Assembly: GCA_016295225.1 (NCBI GenBank)
Contig: JAEDLP010000037.1
Span: forward strand, 1-15,008
Length of the DNA stretch: 15,008 nt
Origin: Oscillospiraceae bacterium
Lineage (GTDB): Bacteria > Bacillota > Clostridia > Oscillospirales > Oscillospiraceae
Direction of reading: 5' to 3'
The position numbers were made by a program, and so were the translations under genes. Below are positions 1 to 6,981 of the stretch, in pieces; within the stretch, counting starts at the first letter, position 1; the number at the start of each line of letters is the position of its first letter. The notes below the pieces were generated by a model. The model worked only from the letters and a program-made list of their open reading frames with translations, searched no databases and had not been told where the DNA came from.

Positions 1-55
1 TCGCGCTTGAATGGGGTTCAAGAGGCCTTGAGTTCGAATCTCAACACTCGGACCA
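1..55 (+). tRNA. tRNA-Pro(GGG), 3' part (5' end outside window)
   Basis: Only the part from about tRNA nucleotide 22 onward is present. The anticodon stem is CTTGA (6-10) with TCAAG (18-22). It encloses the seven-base loop ATGGGGT (11-17), giving U33, anticodon GGG (13-15) and G37, as expected for proline. A five-base variable loop (23-27) follows. The T arm is TTGAG / TTCGAAT / CTCAA (28-44), then the acceptor 3' strand CACTCGG (45-51), discriminator A52 and an encoded CCA (53-55). An early reading as a long-variable-arm tRNA (Leu/Ser) was dropped because the stem-loop fits an anticodon arm exactly. A terminator follows directly. Confidence 0.9.
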
Positions 56-58
56 AAA
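26..58 (+). repeat. Direct repeat copy 1 (tRNA T arm to CCA plus AAA)
   Basis: This 33-bp segment of the tRNA gene recurs at 182-214 with one difference, A31 versus C187. The last 27 bp (32-58) are identical. It covers the T arm, acceptor 3' strand, CCA and three following A residues. Such tRNA 3'-end duplications are typical of integrative-element attachment sites; that reading is an inference. Confidence 0.9.
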
Positions 59-88
59 CCTGTATCTCGAAAGAGGTACAGGTTTTTT
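57..88 (+). terminator. Rho-independent terminator of the tRNA-Pro gene
   Basis: AACCTGTA (57-64) pairs with TACAGGTT (77-84). The stem continues inward as TCTC/GAGG around a GAAA tetraloop (69-72), and the T run extends to 88. It begins two bases after the encoded CCA. Confidence 0.9.
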
Positions 89-100
89 GTTTGTACAAAC

Positions 101-187
101 GGAGGCGAACGAAAGGCCTCCTGCTGCGCGAAGCGCAGATGCAATTTGAGCCGCAGGGAATCAGGCGCATGCGCCCGATTCCCTTGC
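101..187. other. Three consecutive hairpins between the tRNA 3'-end repeats
   Basis: Hairpin 1 is GGAGGC (101-106) with GCCTCC (116-121). Hairpin 2 is CTGCGC (124-129) with GCGCAG (133-138) around GAA. Hairpin 3 (153-187) is a 17-18 bp inverted repeat with one bulge and one G-T wobble, centred on GCGCATGCGC. Its right arm runs into the T-stem sequence of repeat copy 2. No coding potential was recognised. Its function is unknown; it may be a decayed mobile-element end or a structured RNA. Confidence 0.6.
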
Positions 188-214
188 GTTCGAATCTCAA
201 CACTCGGACCAAAA
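182..214 (+). repeat. Direct repeat copy 2, displaced tRNA-Pro 3' end
   Basis: This is the second copy of the tRNA 3' end, 156 bp downstream of the first. The C at 187 breaks one base pair of the T stem. No anticodon arm lies upstream, so it cannot be a functional tRNA. It is followed by a short AAGG/CCTT inverted repeat and a T-rich run (about 212-232), so it may keep the original gene's 3' flank. It could be a former attachment site or an unequal duplication. Confidence 0.85.
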
Positions 215-243
215 GGCGGTGTCCTTCTTTTTCTAAGCAAAAG

Positions 244-274
244 AATCCCCACTGTCCATAGGACGGCGGGGATT
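244..274 (-). terminator. Terminator of the short polysaccharide deacetylase gene
   Basis: On the minus strand, AATCCCC pairs with GGGGATT (244-250 with 268-274) and an inner GTCC/GGAC encloses a three-base loop (254-264). The stem starts inside the stop codon at 274-276. It is followed by CTTTTGCTT, an imperfect T tract. Confidence 0.7.
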
Positions 275-1092
275 TACTGCACTTCGACAGGAGGAAAGCC
301 CAACACAAGCAGGCGCCGGAGAAGGGTCGCGCCGCCCAGAACACCGGTATTAGGAAACTGGCGAACACAGCTCTCTTCCCGGGCTCCAAACAGGATCTCG
401 CCGGGTTTCGGCGTAATCCCCCGCTGCTTCAGCAGTTCCTCCACCGTAACCATTTGAAAGTCCCGTTCCTCCAGCTTGGTCAGCAGCGCATCCAACCCCC
501 GGGCAGTGTTTTCCACCGTCTCATGGAGGATAACAATATCTCCGTCCTGGATCTGCTCCCCGAAATAATGCACCAAATGCCGGGCGCTTCGATACTTCCA
601 GTCGCCGGTATCCACCGTGCACCAGATCACCGGCACGTGGGCTGCTGCAGCCACCCGGTCGCTGTAGCTGCCAAAAGGCGGGCGGAGATAAAATCCGGTA
701 TCGCCAGTCCCCGTCAGGCCCGTGACTTTCGTGATGGCCTGGGCAGTCTCCTTGACCTCCTGTTGGATGGCAGCATCGGAACATTCGGTTAGGTGGGGAT
801 GGCTCTCCGTATGATTCCCGATCTGGTGGCCCTCGGCCGCCATGCGGCGGACCTGATCCGGATTGGTGCGGACTTTATGGCCAAGCAGGAAGAAGGTCCC
901 TTTGGCATTGTGCCGCTGCAAGGTATCCAGAATATCATCCGCATACTCGCCAGGACCGTCGTCGAAGGTCAGGGCCACCAGCTTCCGGCCGGCAGCAGGC
1001 TCGGCAGAGCCGGCAAAGGCCATGGGCGTTACACTCAGCATCAGTCCCAGCATCAATAAGGATGTGATCAAGGAACGCATCCGGATTTTCAT
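274..1092 (-). CDS. Secreted polysaccharide (peptidoglycan/chitin-type) deacetylase, no SLH domain
   Basis: A 272-residue NodB-fold carbohydrate esterase family 4 enzyme. Such enzymes remove N- or O-acetyl groups from peptidoglycan or other polysaccharides using a divalent metal. The family motifs are all visible: TFDDGP (42-47, catalytic Asp and metal Asp), HTESHP (94-99, metal His pair), RPPFG (137-141), DTGDW (161-165) and LHET with His190. A signal peptide covers about residues 1-27 and ends AFA. The start is ATG at 1092 behind GAGGAGGGA. The protein is colinear in numbering with the next gene upstream through about residue 235. It then ends in a 37-residue tail unlike that paralogue's, with no SLH repeats, so it is probably released or loosely wall-bound. 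It has its own promoter and terminator. Family assignment is firm; the substrate is unknown. Confidence 0.92.
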   Translation of the reverse strand: MKIRMRSLITSLLMLGLMLSVTPMAFAGSAEPAAGRKLVALTFDDGPGEYADDILDTLQRHNAKGTFFLLGHKVRTNPDQVRRMAAEGHQIGNHTESHPHLTECSDAAIQQEVKETAQAITKVTGLTGTGDTGFYLRPPFGSYSDRVAAAAHVPVIWCTVDTGDWKYRSARHLVHYFGEQIQDGDIVILHETVENTARGLDALLTKLEERDFQMVTVEELLKQRGITPKPGEILFGAREESCVRQFPNTGVLGGATLLRRLLVLGFPPVEVQ

Positions 1093-1145
1093 GGGCGACT
1101 CCCTCCTCTCGTAAGTCTATCGCAATAAACCCTTTGGTCTATAAC

Positions 1146-1174
1146 AATCTACCTCATTTTAGGAAAAAAGTCAA
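1146..1174 (-). promoter_or_regulatory. Promoter of the short deacetylase gene
   Basis: Minus-strand -35 TTGACT (1169-1174) and -10 TAGATT (1146-1151) with 17-bp spacing. The -10 box lies about 50 bases before the ATG at 1092. The layout matches the promoter of the upstream paralogue. Confidence 0.75.
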
Positions 1175-1191
1175 CCCCAAATCTACAAAAC

Positions 1192-1223
1192 CCCCGTCGT
1201 CCCTGTTCCTTGGGACGACGGGG
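1192..1223 (-). terminator. Terminator of the SLH-bearing deacetylase gene
   Basis: A perfect 12-bp stem, CCCCGTCGTCCC (1192-1203) with GGGACGACGGGG (1212-1223), around an eight-base loop. On the minus strand it is followed by GTTTTGTAGATTT. It lies just after the stop codon at 1230-1232 and separates the two deacetylase genes into two transcripts. Confidence 0.85.
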
Positions 1224-1229
1224 CCGCTT

Positions 1230-2531
1230 TCATTCTGCCGCAGAAACGTCAAACTCGCACAGACGGTGGAGGATGACCGCGCCCATAGCGCGGTTGGTGG
1301 TATCATTGGGACGGAAGGACCCCTCCGATCCTTTCAGCAGGCCCAGGGCGGAGCATTGGGCCACCCCTTCCCTGGCCCAATCGGCAATGGCTGCGCTGTC
1401 TTTGTAGGACGCCAGGTCAAAGGATTCCGCTTCCGCCCCACACAGCTGGGCGTATCGCGCCAGAGCCACAGCCATCTGCTGGCGGGTCAGGGGGCTGTTC
1501 ACCCCAAAGCTGCCGTCCTCCAGACCCACCATGACGCCGGTCTCTTTCGCCCAGGCGGCATAGGGGGCAGCGTAGTGGCCAGCGGGAATGTCCGCAAATC
1601 CGGACGGAGTCTCCCCCGCCTCCACCCCGGACAGCCGGCCCAGGACGGTGACAAACATCCCCCGGGTCAGAGGGAACTGGGGAGTGAACTCCCCGTACTC
1701 ATTGCCGGTCATCAGACCTTCCTTCATCACATAAGAGATGGAGTCCCAGGCCCAGTGGGTGTTTAAACGGGATTCATCCCAGTACAGTTCCTTTTCGCAT
1801 CGGTTAATCCCGGTGTTTTTTGCGCTATAATAGATCTGACCGGCGTTCGGCGTGACGCCCCGCCGCCAGAAGAGATCATCCACCGTGACCAGTTCGAAGC
1901 CCCGCTGGTCCAGTTTGGTCAGCAGTGCGTCCAGGCCCTGGGCGGTGCTCTTGTGGGTCTCATGGAGGATGACGATATCCCCGTCCTGGAGGACCGACCC
2001 GGTATAACTCACCAGACGGCTGGCGCTCTGATACTTCCAGTCCCCGGAGTCCACCGTGCACCAGATCACCGGCACGTTGGCCGTCGCCGCCACACGGCTG
2101 TTGAAGCTACCATAGGGCGGGCGGAGGTAGAAGCCCGTGGAACCGGTCCCCGTGACGCCGGTGACCTCCGTCAGGGCCTGGGCCGTGCCGCTGACCTCCT
2201 GCCGGATCAGGGCGTCGGAGCTCTTGGCCAGATAGGGATGGTTATAGGTGTGGTTGCCGATCTGGTGTCCCTCAGCCACCATCCGACGGACCTGATCCCC
2301 ATAGGTTCGGACCTTGTAGCCGTTCATAAAAAAGGTGGCTTTGGCCCCGTGTTTCTGCAGGACGTCCAGAATGGCATCGGAATAGGGGCCGGGGCCGTCG
2401 TCAAAGGTCAGGCAGGCCAGCTTTTGTCCGGGACGGTCATAGGCCGAGGCCCCGAAGGCCGTGGGCATCAGGCTCAGGGTCAGCGTCAGGGTCAGCAGGA
2501 CCGTGAATAATCGGAGGGCGTATTTCTTCAT
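1230..2531 (-). CDS. Secreted polysaccharide deacetylase with three C-terminal SLH repeats
   Basis: A 433-residue extracellular enzyme. A signal peptide (about 1-27, ending AFG) is followed by a NodB deacetylase domain (about 35-225) and three S-layer homology repeats (about 257-300, 311-356 and 373-425) that should bind secondary wall polymer. Catalytic motifs are complete: TFDDGP (42-47), HTYNHP (94-99), RPPYG (137-141), DSGDW (161-165) and LHET with His190. I chose the ATG at 2531 because AGAGGA sits about eight bases upstream and the signal peptide starts there (MKKYALRL). An upstream in-frame start at 2573 would add 14 polar residues and lacks that support. The likely role is wall-anchored deacetylation of peptidoglycan or a surface glycan. 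It is a paralogue of the downstream gene. Confidence 0.93.
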   Translation of the reverse strand: MKKYALRLFTVLLTLTLTLSLMPTAFGASAYDRPGQKLACLTFDDGPGPYSDAILDVLQKHGAKATFFMNGYKVRTYGDQVRRMVAEGHQIGNHTYNHPYLAKSSDALIRQEVSGTAQALTEVTGVTGTGSTGFYLRPPYGSFNSRVAATANVPVIWCTVDSGDWKYQSASRLVSYTGSVLQDGDIVILHETHKSTAQGLDALLTKLDQRGFELVTVDDLFWRRGVTPNAGQIYYSAKNTGINRCEKELYWDESRLNTHWAWDSISYVMKEGLMTGNEYGEFTPQFPLTRGMFVTVLGRLSGVEAGETPSGFADIPAGHYAAPYAAWAKETGVMVGLEDGSFGVNSPLTRQQMAVALARYAQLCGAEAESFDLASYKDSAAIADWAREGVAQCSALGLLKGSEGSFRPNDTTNRAMGAVILHRLCEFDVSAAE

Positions 2532-2584
2532 GGGCAATTCCTCTCTTTCTCTCCCTTTGCCGGGAATCGACATGGTTTGCTATG

Positions 2585-2613
2585 ACTCTACCCCACGCCG
2601 CCAGAAATGTCAA
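2585..2613 (-). promoter_or_regulatory. Promoter of the SLH-bearing deacetylase gene
   Basis: Minus-strand -35 TTGACA (2608-2613) and -10 TAGAGT (2585-2590) spaced 17 bp, about 55 bases before the ATG at 2531. It is divergent from the MarR promoter, whose -35 box starts 47 bp away. Confidence 0.75.
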
Positions 2614-2659
2614 CAACAAAAGGAAAACAAAATCCAGTTCCTCTTGTGCAGAATAACCA

Positions 2660-2688
2660 TTGACGCTCGGGATCCTCGGCTGTAAAAT
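2660..2688 (+). promoter_or_regulatory. Promoter of the marR-ABC exporter operon
   Basis: -35 TTGACG (2660-2665) and -10 TAAAAT (2683-2688) with exactly 17 bp between them, about 50 bases before the ATG at 2739. It is a near-consensus vegetative promoter, which fits a gene set held down by its own repressor. Confidence 0.8.
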
Positions 2689-2692
2689 GTAC

Positions 2693-2719
2693 GTTACCAA
2701 ATAGTTCGCTACCAAACTT
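2693..2719 (+). promoter_or_regulatory. Candidate MarR operator (tandem TACCAAA half-sites)
   Basis: Just past the -10 box, TTACCAAA and CTACCAAA occur as direct repeats about 17 bases apart, overlapping the expected transcription start. The position suits autorepression by the MarR protein encoded next. MarR sites are usually inverted repeats, so the direct orientation makes this tentative. Confidence 0.35.
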
Positions 2720-2738
2720 TTAAAAGGAGGGACTGCCC

Positions 2739-3239
2739 ATGCGGCTTCCCGATGAAACCCGCGCCTTTGTCGGCCCCCGGTTCAAATATCTGACCCACGC
2801 CTTCACCCGCAAATTTACGGAAATTGTCCGGGAAATGGGCGCTGAGGAACCCTCCATGATGCACAGCCACATCATGGGGTATCTCTATTGGAGCGAGAAG
2901 GAAGATATCTTCCAGCGGGATATTGAGGAGACCTTCAACATCACCCGCTCCTCGGTCACCGGCCTAGTCAAGCTCATGGAGAAAAAGGGGTACATCTCCC
3001 GCCAAAGTGTAGAGGGGGACGCCCGGCTGAAAAAGCTCACCCTCACCCCTCTGGGACGGGCTTCCTGCGAGCGCACCATTGCCGCCATGGATCAGGTGGA
3101 ATCCTTGGCCATCCAGGGGCTCAGCGAAGAACAGCTGCAGACCTTTCTCTCCATCTGTGACATCATCCAAGAAAACCTAACGGACAAAAAGGAGTGTATC
3201 CATGCTAAAAACCATTGCGTCCCAAATCAAGGAATTTAA
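2739..3239 (+). CDS. MarR-family transcriptional regulator
   Basis: A 166-residue winged-helix regulator. A helical N-terminal dimerisation segment (about 10-50) is followed by helix-turn-helix and recognition helix (about 58-82, ITRSSVTGLVKLMEKKGY), the wing (88-102, ending KKLTLTPLG), and C-terminal dimerisation helices (about 108-150). Start ATG follows AAAAGGAGG. It is the first gene of the operon and its last 38 bases overlap the first exporter gene in another frame, so the two are translationally linked. MarR proteins next to drug exporters commonly repress the operon until a ligand binds. By position it should control itself and the two ABC genes. The ligand is unknown. Confidence 0.93.
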   Translation: MRLPDETRAFVGPRFKYLTHAFTRKFTEIVREMGAEEPSMMHSHIMGYLYWSEKEDIFQRDIEETFNITRSSVTGLVKLMEKKGYISRQSVEGDARLKKLTLTPLGRASCERTIAAMDQVESLAIQGLSEEQLQTFLSICDIIQENLTDKKECIHAKNHCVPNQGI

Positions 3240-4950
3240 ACGGGACTCCATCCTCACCCCCCTGTTCATGCTGGCGGAGGTGGCCACGGAAATGGTCATT
3301 CCCCTGCTGATGGCCTCTATCATCGACAAGGGCGTGGAGGCCGGGGACCTGGGCCACATCCAGCGCACCGGCCTGTGGATGCTCCTCATCGCCCTGGTGA
3401 GCCTCATCGTGGGCGTCCTGGGAGCCAAGTTCGGCGCCCGGGCCTCGGCGGGTCTGGCCCGCAACCTGCGCCAGGCCATGTATGAGAACATCCAGACCTT
3501 TTCCTTCTCCAACATCGACAAGTTCAGTACTTCCGGCCTCATCACCCGGCTGACCACCGACGTGACCAACATCCAGAACGCCTTTATGATGATCCTGCGG
3601 ATGTGCACCCGGGCGGCCTCCTCCCTGGTGGTGGCCATGGTGGTGGTCTTCCTCATCAGCCCCCGGCTGGCCAGCGTCTATCTGGGGGCCGTGGTGGTTC
3701 TGGGCGTCGTCATGTACTTCATCATCACCAAGGTGATGGTCCACTTCAAGCAGGTTTTCCGGAAGTACGACGACCTGAACGCCAGCGTCCAGGAGAACGT
3801 CTCCGCCATCCGGGTGGTCAAGGCCTACGTCCGGGAGGAACACGAGACCGAGAAGTTCCAGACAGCCTCTCAGAACATCTACCAGCGGTTCCTGTCCGCC
3901 GAGAAGATCATGTCCTGGGTCTCTCCCCTGATGACCGCCACCGTGTACACCTGCATCCTCCTCATCAGCTGGCTGGGTGCTCACATGATCGTCTCCAGCA
4001 CCCTTACCACTGGCGAGCTTATGAGCCTGCTCACCTACTGCATGAACATCCTCATGAGCCTGATGATGCTTTCCATGGTCTTCGTGATGATCTCCATGAG
4101 CATCGCCAGCGCAGAGCGCATCTCCGAGGTCCTCAACGAAAAGCCCGATCTCTCCAACCCGGAGAACCCCGTCCTCCAGGTCCCTGACGGCTCCGTGGCG
4201 TTCAGGGACGTAGCCTTCTCCTACAAGAAGAACGCGGAGGAGCCGGTGCTCAAAGACATCACCTTCTCCGTCCGGGCCGGGGAGACCATCGGTGTCATCG
4301 GCGGCACCGGCAGCGCCAAGACCAGCCTGGTGAACCTTATCAGCCGCCTATACGACGTGACGGAAGGCCAGGTGCTGGTGGGCGGCCGGGATGTGCGGGA
4401 GTACGACATGGAGGCCCTGCGCAACCAGGTCTCCGTGGTCCTCCAGAAGAACGTCCTCTTCTCCGGCACCATTCTGGACAATCTCCGGTGGGGCGACGAG
4501 AGCGCCACCCTGGAGGACTGCGTCCGGGCCTGCAAGCTGGCCTGCGCCGATGAGTTCATCCAGAAAATGCCCGACGGCTACGACACCTACATTGAACAGG
4601 GCGGAACCAATGTCTCCGGCGGCCAGAAGCAGCGGCTGTGCATCGCCCGGGCTCTGCTGAAAAAGCCCAAAGTTCTCATCCTGGACGACTCCACCTCCGC
4701 TGTGGACACCGCCACCGACGCCAAGATCCGGGCCGCCTTTGCCCAGGAGATCCCCAACACCACCAAGTTTATCATCGCCCAGCGGGTCTCCAGCGTTTCT
4801 GGGGCCGACCGCATCCTGGTGCTGGACAACGGCCGCATCAGTGGCTTTGATACCCACGAAAACCTGCTCGCCTCCAACGAGATCTACCGGGACGTGTACC
4901 AGTCCCAGACCAGTGGGGGCGGCGACTTTGACGAAGGAGGCGACGACTGA
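3202..4950 (+). CDS. Heterodimeric ABC exporter half, degenerate-site subunit (BmrC/YheI type)
   Basis: A 582-residue half-transporter with an N-terminal six-helix membrane domain (about 18-305) and a C-terminal ATPase domain (about 330-570). Walker A is GGTGSAKT (367-374), the Q-loop glutamine is 415, the signature is VSGGQ (471-475) and Walker B is VLILDD (491-496). The catalytic glutamate position is Asp496 and the H-loop histidine is Gln527, so its own Walker site should be nearly inactive. That pattern, with a canonical partner encoded next, marks heterodimeric exporters such as TM287/288 and BmrCD. Start ATG at 3202 follows AAAAAGGAG. Its stop overlaps the partner's start as TGATG. The role is probably multidrug or toxic-compound export. 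The exact substrate cannot be read from sequence. Confidence 0.93.
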   Translation: MLKTIASQIKEFKRDSILTPLFMLAEVATEMVIPLLMASIIDKGVEAGDLGHIQRTGLWMLLIALVSLIVGVLGAKFGARASAGLARNLRQAMYENIQTFSFSNIDKFSTSGLITRLTTDVTNIQNAFMMILRMCTRAASSLVVAMVVVFLISPRLASVYLGAVVVLGVVMYFIITKVMVHFKQVFRKYDDLNASVQENVSAIRVVKAYVREEHETEKFQTASQNIYQRFLSAEKIMSWVSPLMTATVYTCILLISWLGAHMIVSSTLTTGELMSLLTYCMNILMSLMMLSMVFVMISMSIASAERISEVLNEKPDLSNPENPVLQVPDGSVAFRDVAFSYKKNAEEPVLKDITFSVRAGETIGVIGGTGSAKTSLVNLISRLYDVTEGQVLVGGRDVREYDMEALRNQVSVVLQKNVLFSGTILDNLRWGDESATLEDCVRACKLACADEFIQKMPDGYDTYIEQGGTNVSGGQKQRLCIARALLKKPKVLILDDSTSAVDTATDAKIRAAFAQEIPNTTKFIIAQRVSSVSGADRILVLDNGRISGFDTHENLLASNEIYRDVYQSQTSGGGDFDEGGDD

Positions 4951-6893
4951 TGGCAGCACAGACGAGAACACAGCGCGGCCCCCACGGACCCCGGGGCCGG
5001 GGTCCCCGGCCCAAGCTGGAGCACCCCCGCCAGACCCTGGGCCGTGTACTGGGCTATGTGGGACGGAAGTACCGACTCCACCTGATCGTGGTGGTCATCT
5101 GCATCTTTGTCAGCGTCCTGGCCTCGGTGCAGGGGACCCTGTTCATGAAGACCCTCATCGACAGCTATATCCTTCCTCTGGTGAAGGACGTCCAGGCCGG
5201 GTTGCCGGCGGATTTCTCTGGCCTGACCCGGGCCATCACCCGGGTGGCTCTCTTCTACCTGTGCGGCGTGGCTGCGGCCTTCGCCCAGAGCCGCCTGATG
5301 ATCTACGTGACCCAGGGTACCCTCAGGGATCTGCGCAACGATATGTTCCAGCATATGCAGCGGCTGCCCATCCGGTATTTTGACACCCACCCCCACGGGG
5401 ATATCATGTCCATCTACACCAACGACATCGATACCCTCCGCCAGATGATCAGCCAGAGCATGCCCCAGCTCCTCAACTGTTCCATTACCATCGTGAGCGT
5501 TTTGGCCTCCATGCTGGTCCTCAGCATCCCCCTCACCGGCCTGACCCTGGTGATGGTGGCGGTGATGCTCCTGGCCACCAAGAAGTTCGCCGGGGCCTCC
5601 GGCCGGTACTTCGTGGCCCAGCAGCGGGACCTGGGCAGCCTCAACGGCTTCATCGAGGAGATGATGGAGGGTCAGAAGGTGGTCAAGGTCTTCTGCCGGG
5701 AGGAGAAAAACATCGAGGAGTTCACCCGCCGCAACGACGCCCTCTTCCACTCCGCCAACAACGCCAACGCCTTCTCCAACATGCTCATGCCGGTCTCCGG
5801 CCAGCTGGGGAATATCAGCTACGTCCTCTGCGCGGTAGTGGGCGGTGCTCTGGCCCTGAACGGGGTGGGCGGCTTCACCCTGGGCGGTCTGGCCAGCTTC
5901 CTTCAGTTCAACAAGAGTTTTAATATGCCCATCACCCAGATCAGTATGCAGCTCAACGCCATCGTCATGGCTCTGGCCGGCGCCGACCGGATCTTTAAGC
6001 TTCTGGACGAGACCCCCGAAACCGACGAAGGAAACGTCACCCTGGTCAACGCCAGGGAGAACCCCGACGGCTCCCTGACGGAGACCGACCACCGCACCAA
6101 CCTGTGGGCCTGGAAGCGTCCCGGCCAGGACGGCGGACCCGCCGAGTATATCCGGGTCCGGGGCGACGTGACCTTTGACGACGTGGACTTCGGCTACATC
6201 CCGGAGAAGATCGTCCTCCACAACGTAAAGCTCTACGCCACCCCCGGCCAAAAGATCGCCTTTGTTGGCTCCACCGGGGCGGGCAAGACCACCATCACCA
6301 ACCTGATTAACCGGTTCTACGACATTCAGGACGGCAAGATCCGCTACGACGGGGTGAACATCAACAAGATTAAGAAGGACGATCTCCGCCGCTCCCTGGG
6401 CATCGTCCTCCAGGACACCCACCTCTTCACCGGCACAGTGATGGAGAACATCCGCTACGGCCGTCTGGACGCCCGGGACGAGGAGTGTATCGCCGCCGCC
6501 CAGCTGGCCAACGCCCACGGGTTCATTACTCGTCTGCCCCAGGGGTACGACACCATGCTCCACGGGGACGGCGCCAACCTGAGCCAGGGCCAGCGGCAGC
6601 TGCTGGCCATCGCCCGGGCCGCCGTGGCCGACCCCCCGGTGCTCATCCTGGACGAGGCCACCTCCTCCATCGACACCCGCACGGAAATGCTGGTCCAGCA
6701 GGGCATGGACGGTCTGATGTACGGCCGGACCACCTTTGTCATCGCCCACCGGCTGTCCACGGTGCGCAACGCCGACTGCATCATGGTGCTGGAGGCCGGC
6801 CGCATCATCGAGCGCGGCAGCCACGAGGAGCTCATGGAAAAGAAGGGGCGATACTATCAGCTCTACACGGGCAATGCCCCCATCAGCTCTTAA
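4950..6893 (+). CDS. Heterodimeric ABC exporter half, catalytic subunit (BmrD/YheH type)
   Basis: A 647-residue half-transporter. A basic N-terminal extension (1-25, rich in Arg, Gly and Pro) precedes a six-helix membrane domain (about 40-345). A linker insertion of about 50 residues (355-405) precedes the ATPase domain (about 406-640). Walker A is GSTGAGKT (440-447), Walker B is VLILDE (564-569) with catalytic Glu569, and the H-loop is His600. Its signature is LSQGQ (544-548) rather than LSGGQ. That altered signature would face the partner's degenerate Walker site, while the partner's normal SGGQ faces this intact one: one working and one non-hydrolytic site. The linker insertion and length fit the YheH/BmrD side of the family. 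The start overlaps the previous stop by one base, behind GAAGGAGG. Confidence 0.93.
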   Translation: MAAQTRTQRGPHGPRGRGPRPKLEHPRQTLGRVLGYVGRKYRLHLIVVVICIFVSVLASVQGTLFMKTLIDSYILPLVKDVQAGLPADFSGLTRAITRVALFYLCGVAAAFAQSRLMIYVTQGTLRDLRNDMFQHMQRLPIRYFDTHPHGDIMSIYTNDIDTLRQMISQSMPQLLNCSITIVSVLASMLVLSIPLTGLTLVMVAVMLLATKKFAGASGRYFVAQQRDLGSLNGFIEEMMEGQKVVKVFCREEKNIEEFTRRNDALFHSANNANAFSNMLMPVSGQLGNISYVLCAVVGGALALNGVGGFTLGGLASFLQFNKSFNMPITQISMQLNAIVMALAGADRIFKLLDETPETDEGNVTLVNARENPDGSLTETDHRTNLWAWKRPGQDGGPAEYIRVRGDVTFDDVDFGYIPEKIVLHNVKLYATPGQKIAFVGSTGAGKTTITNLINRFYDIQDGKIRYDGVNINKIKKDDLRRSLGIVLQDTHLFTGTVMENIRYGRLDARDEECIAAAQLANAHGFITRLPQGYDTMLHGDGANLSQGQRQLLAIARAAVADPPVLILDEATSSIDTRTEMLVQQGMDGLMYGRTTFVIAHRLSTVRNADCIMVLEAGRIIERGSHEELMEKKGRYYQLYTGNAPISS

Positions 6894-6905
6894 AATGCAT
6901 CCGCA

Positions 6906-6936
6906 AAACGCCTTCCTTTTGACAAGGGAGGCGTTT
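6906..6936 (+). terminator. Hairpin after the ABC exporter operon, probable terminator
   Basis: An 11-bp stem with one G-T wobble, AAACGCCTTCC (6906-6916) with GGGAGGCGTTT (6926-6936), around a nine-base loop. The downstream T tract is poor (CGTGTT), so termination may be leaky. The next operon's -35 box lies in the loop. Confidence 0.6.
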
Positions 6937-6947
6937 CGTGTTACTCT
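6919..6947 (+). promoter_or_regulatory. Promoter of the flavoprotein operon, inside the terminator hairpin
   Basis: -35 TTGACA (6919-6924) and -10 TACTCT (6942-6947) at 17-bp spacing, 34 bases before the TTG start at 6982. The -35 box occupies the loop of the preceding terminator hairpin. Confidence 0.6.
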
Positions 6948-6981
6948 GCCCATATACACATTGACAAAGAAGGAATTTCTC

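Noticed and set aside
1..55. A long-variable-arm tRNA (Leu or Ser) at the left edge
   Set aside because: The CTTGA/TCAAG stem encloses exactly seven bases with U33, GGG and G37, and the remaining parts fit a normal five-base variable loop, so it is an anticodon arm of tRNA-Pro.
18..389. Open reading frames covering the tRNA and repeat region on both strands
   Set aside because: They run through the tRNA, its terminator and a terminator hairpin, have no ribosome binding sites and low-complexity translations.
6736..6981. An N-terminal extension of the BFD flavoprotein back into the ABC gene
   Set aside because: The extra residues are a frame-shifted reading of the ABC ATPase domain followed by terminator sequence; TTG 6982 has a good ribosome binding site and starts just before the FAD motif.
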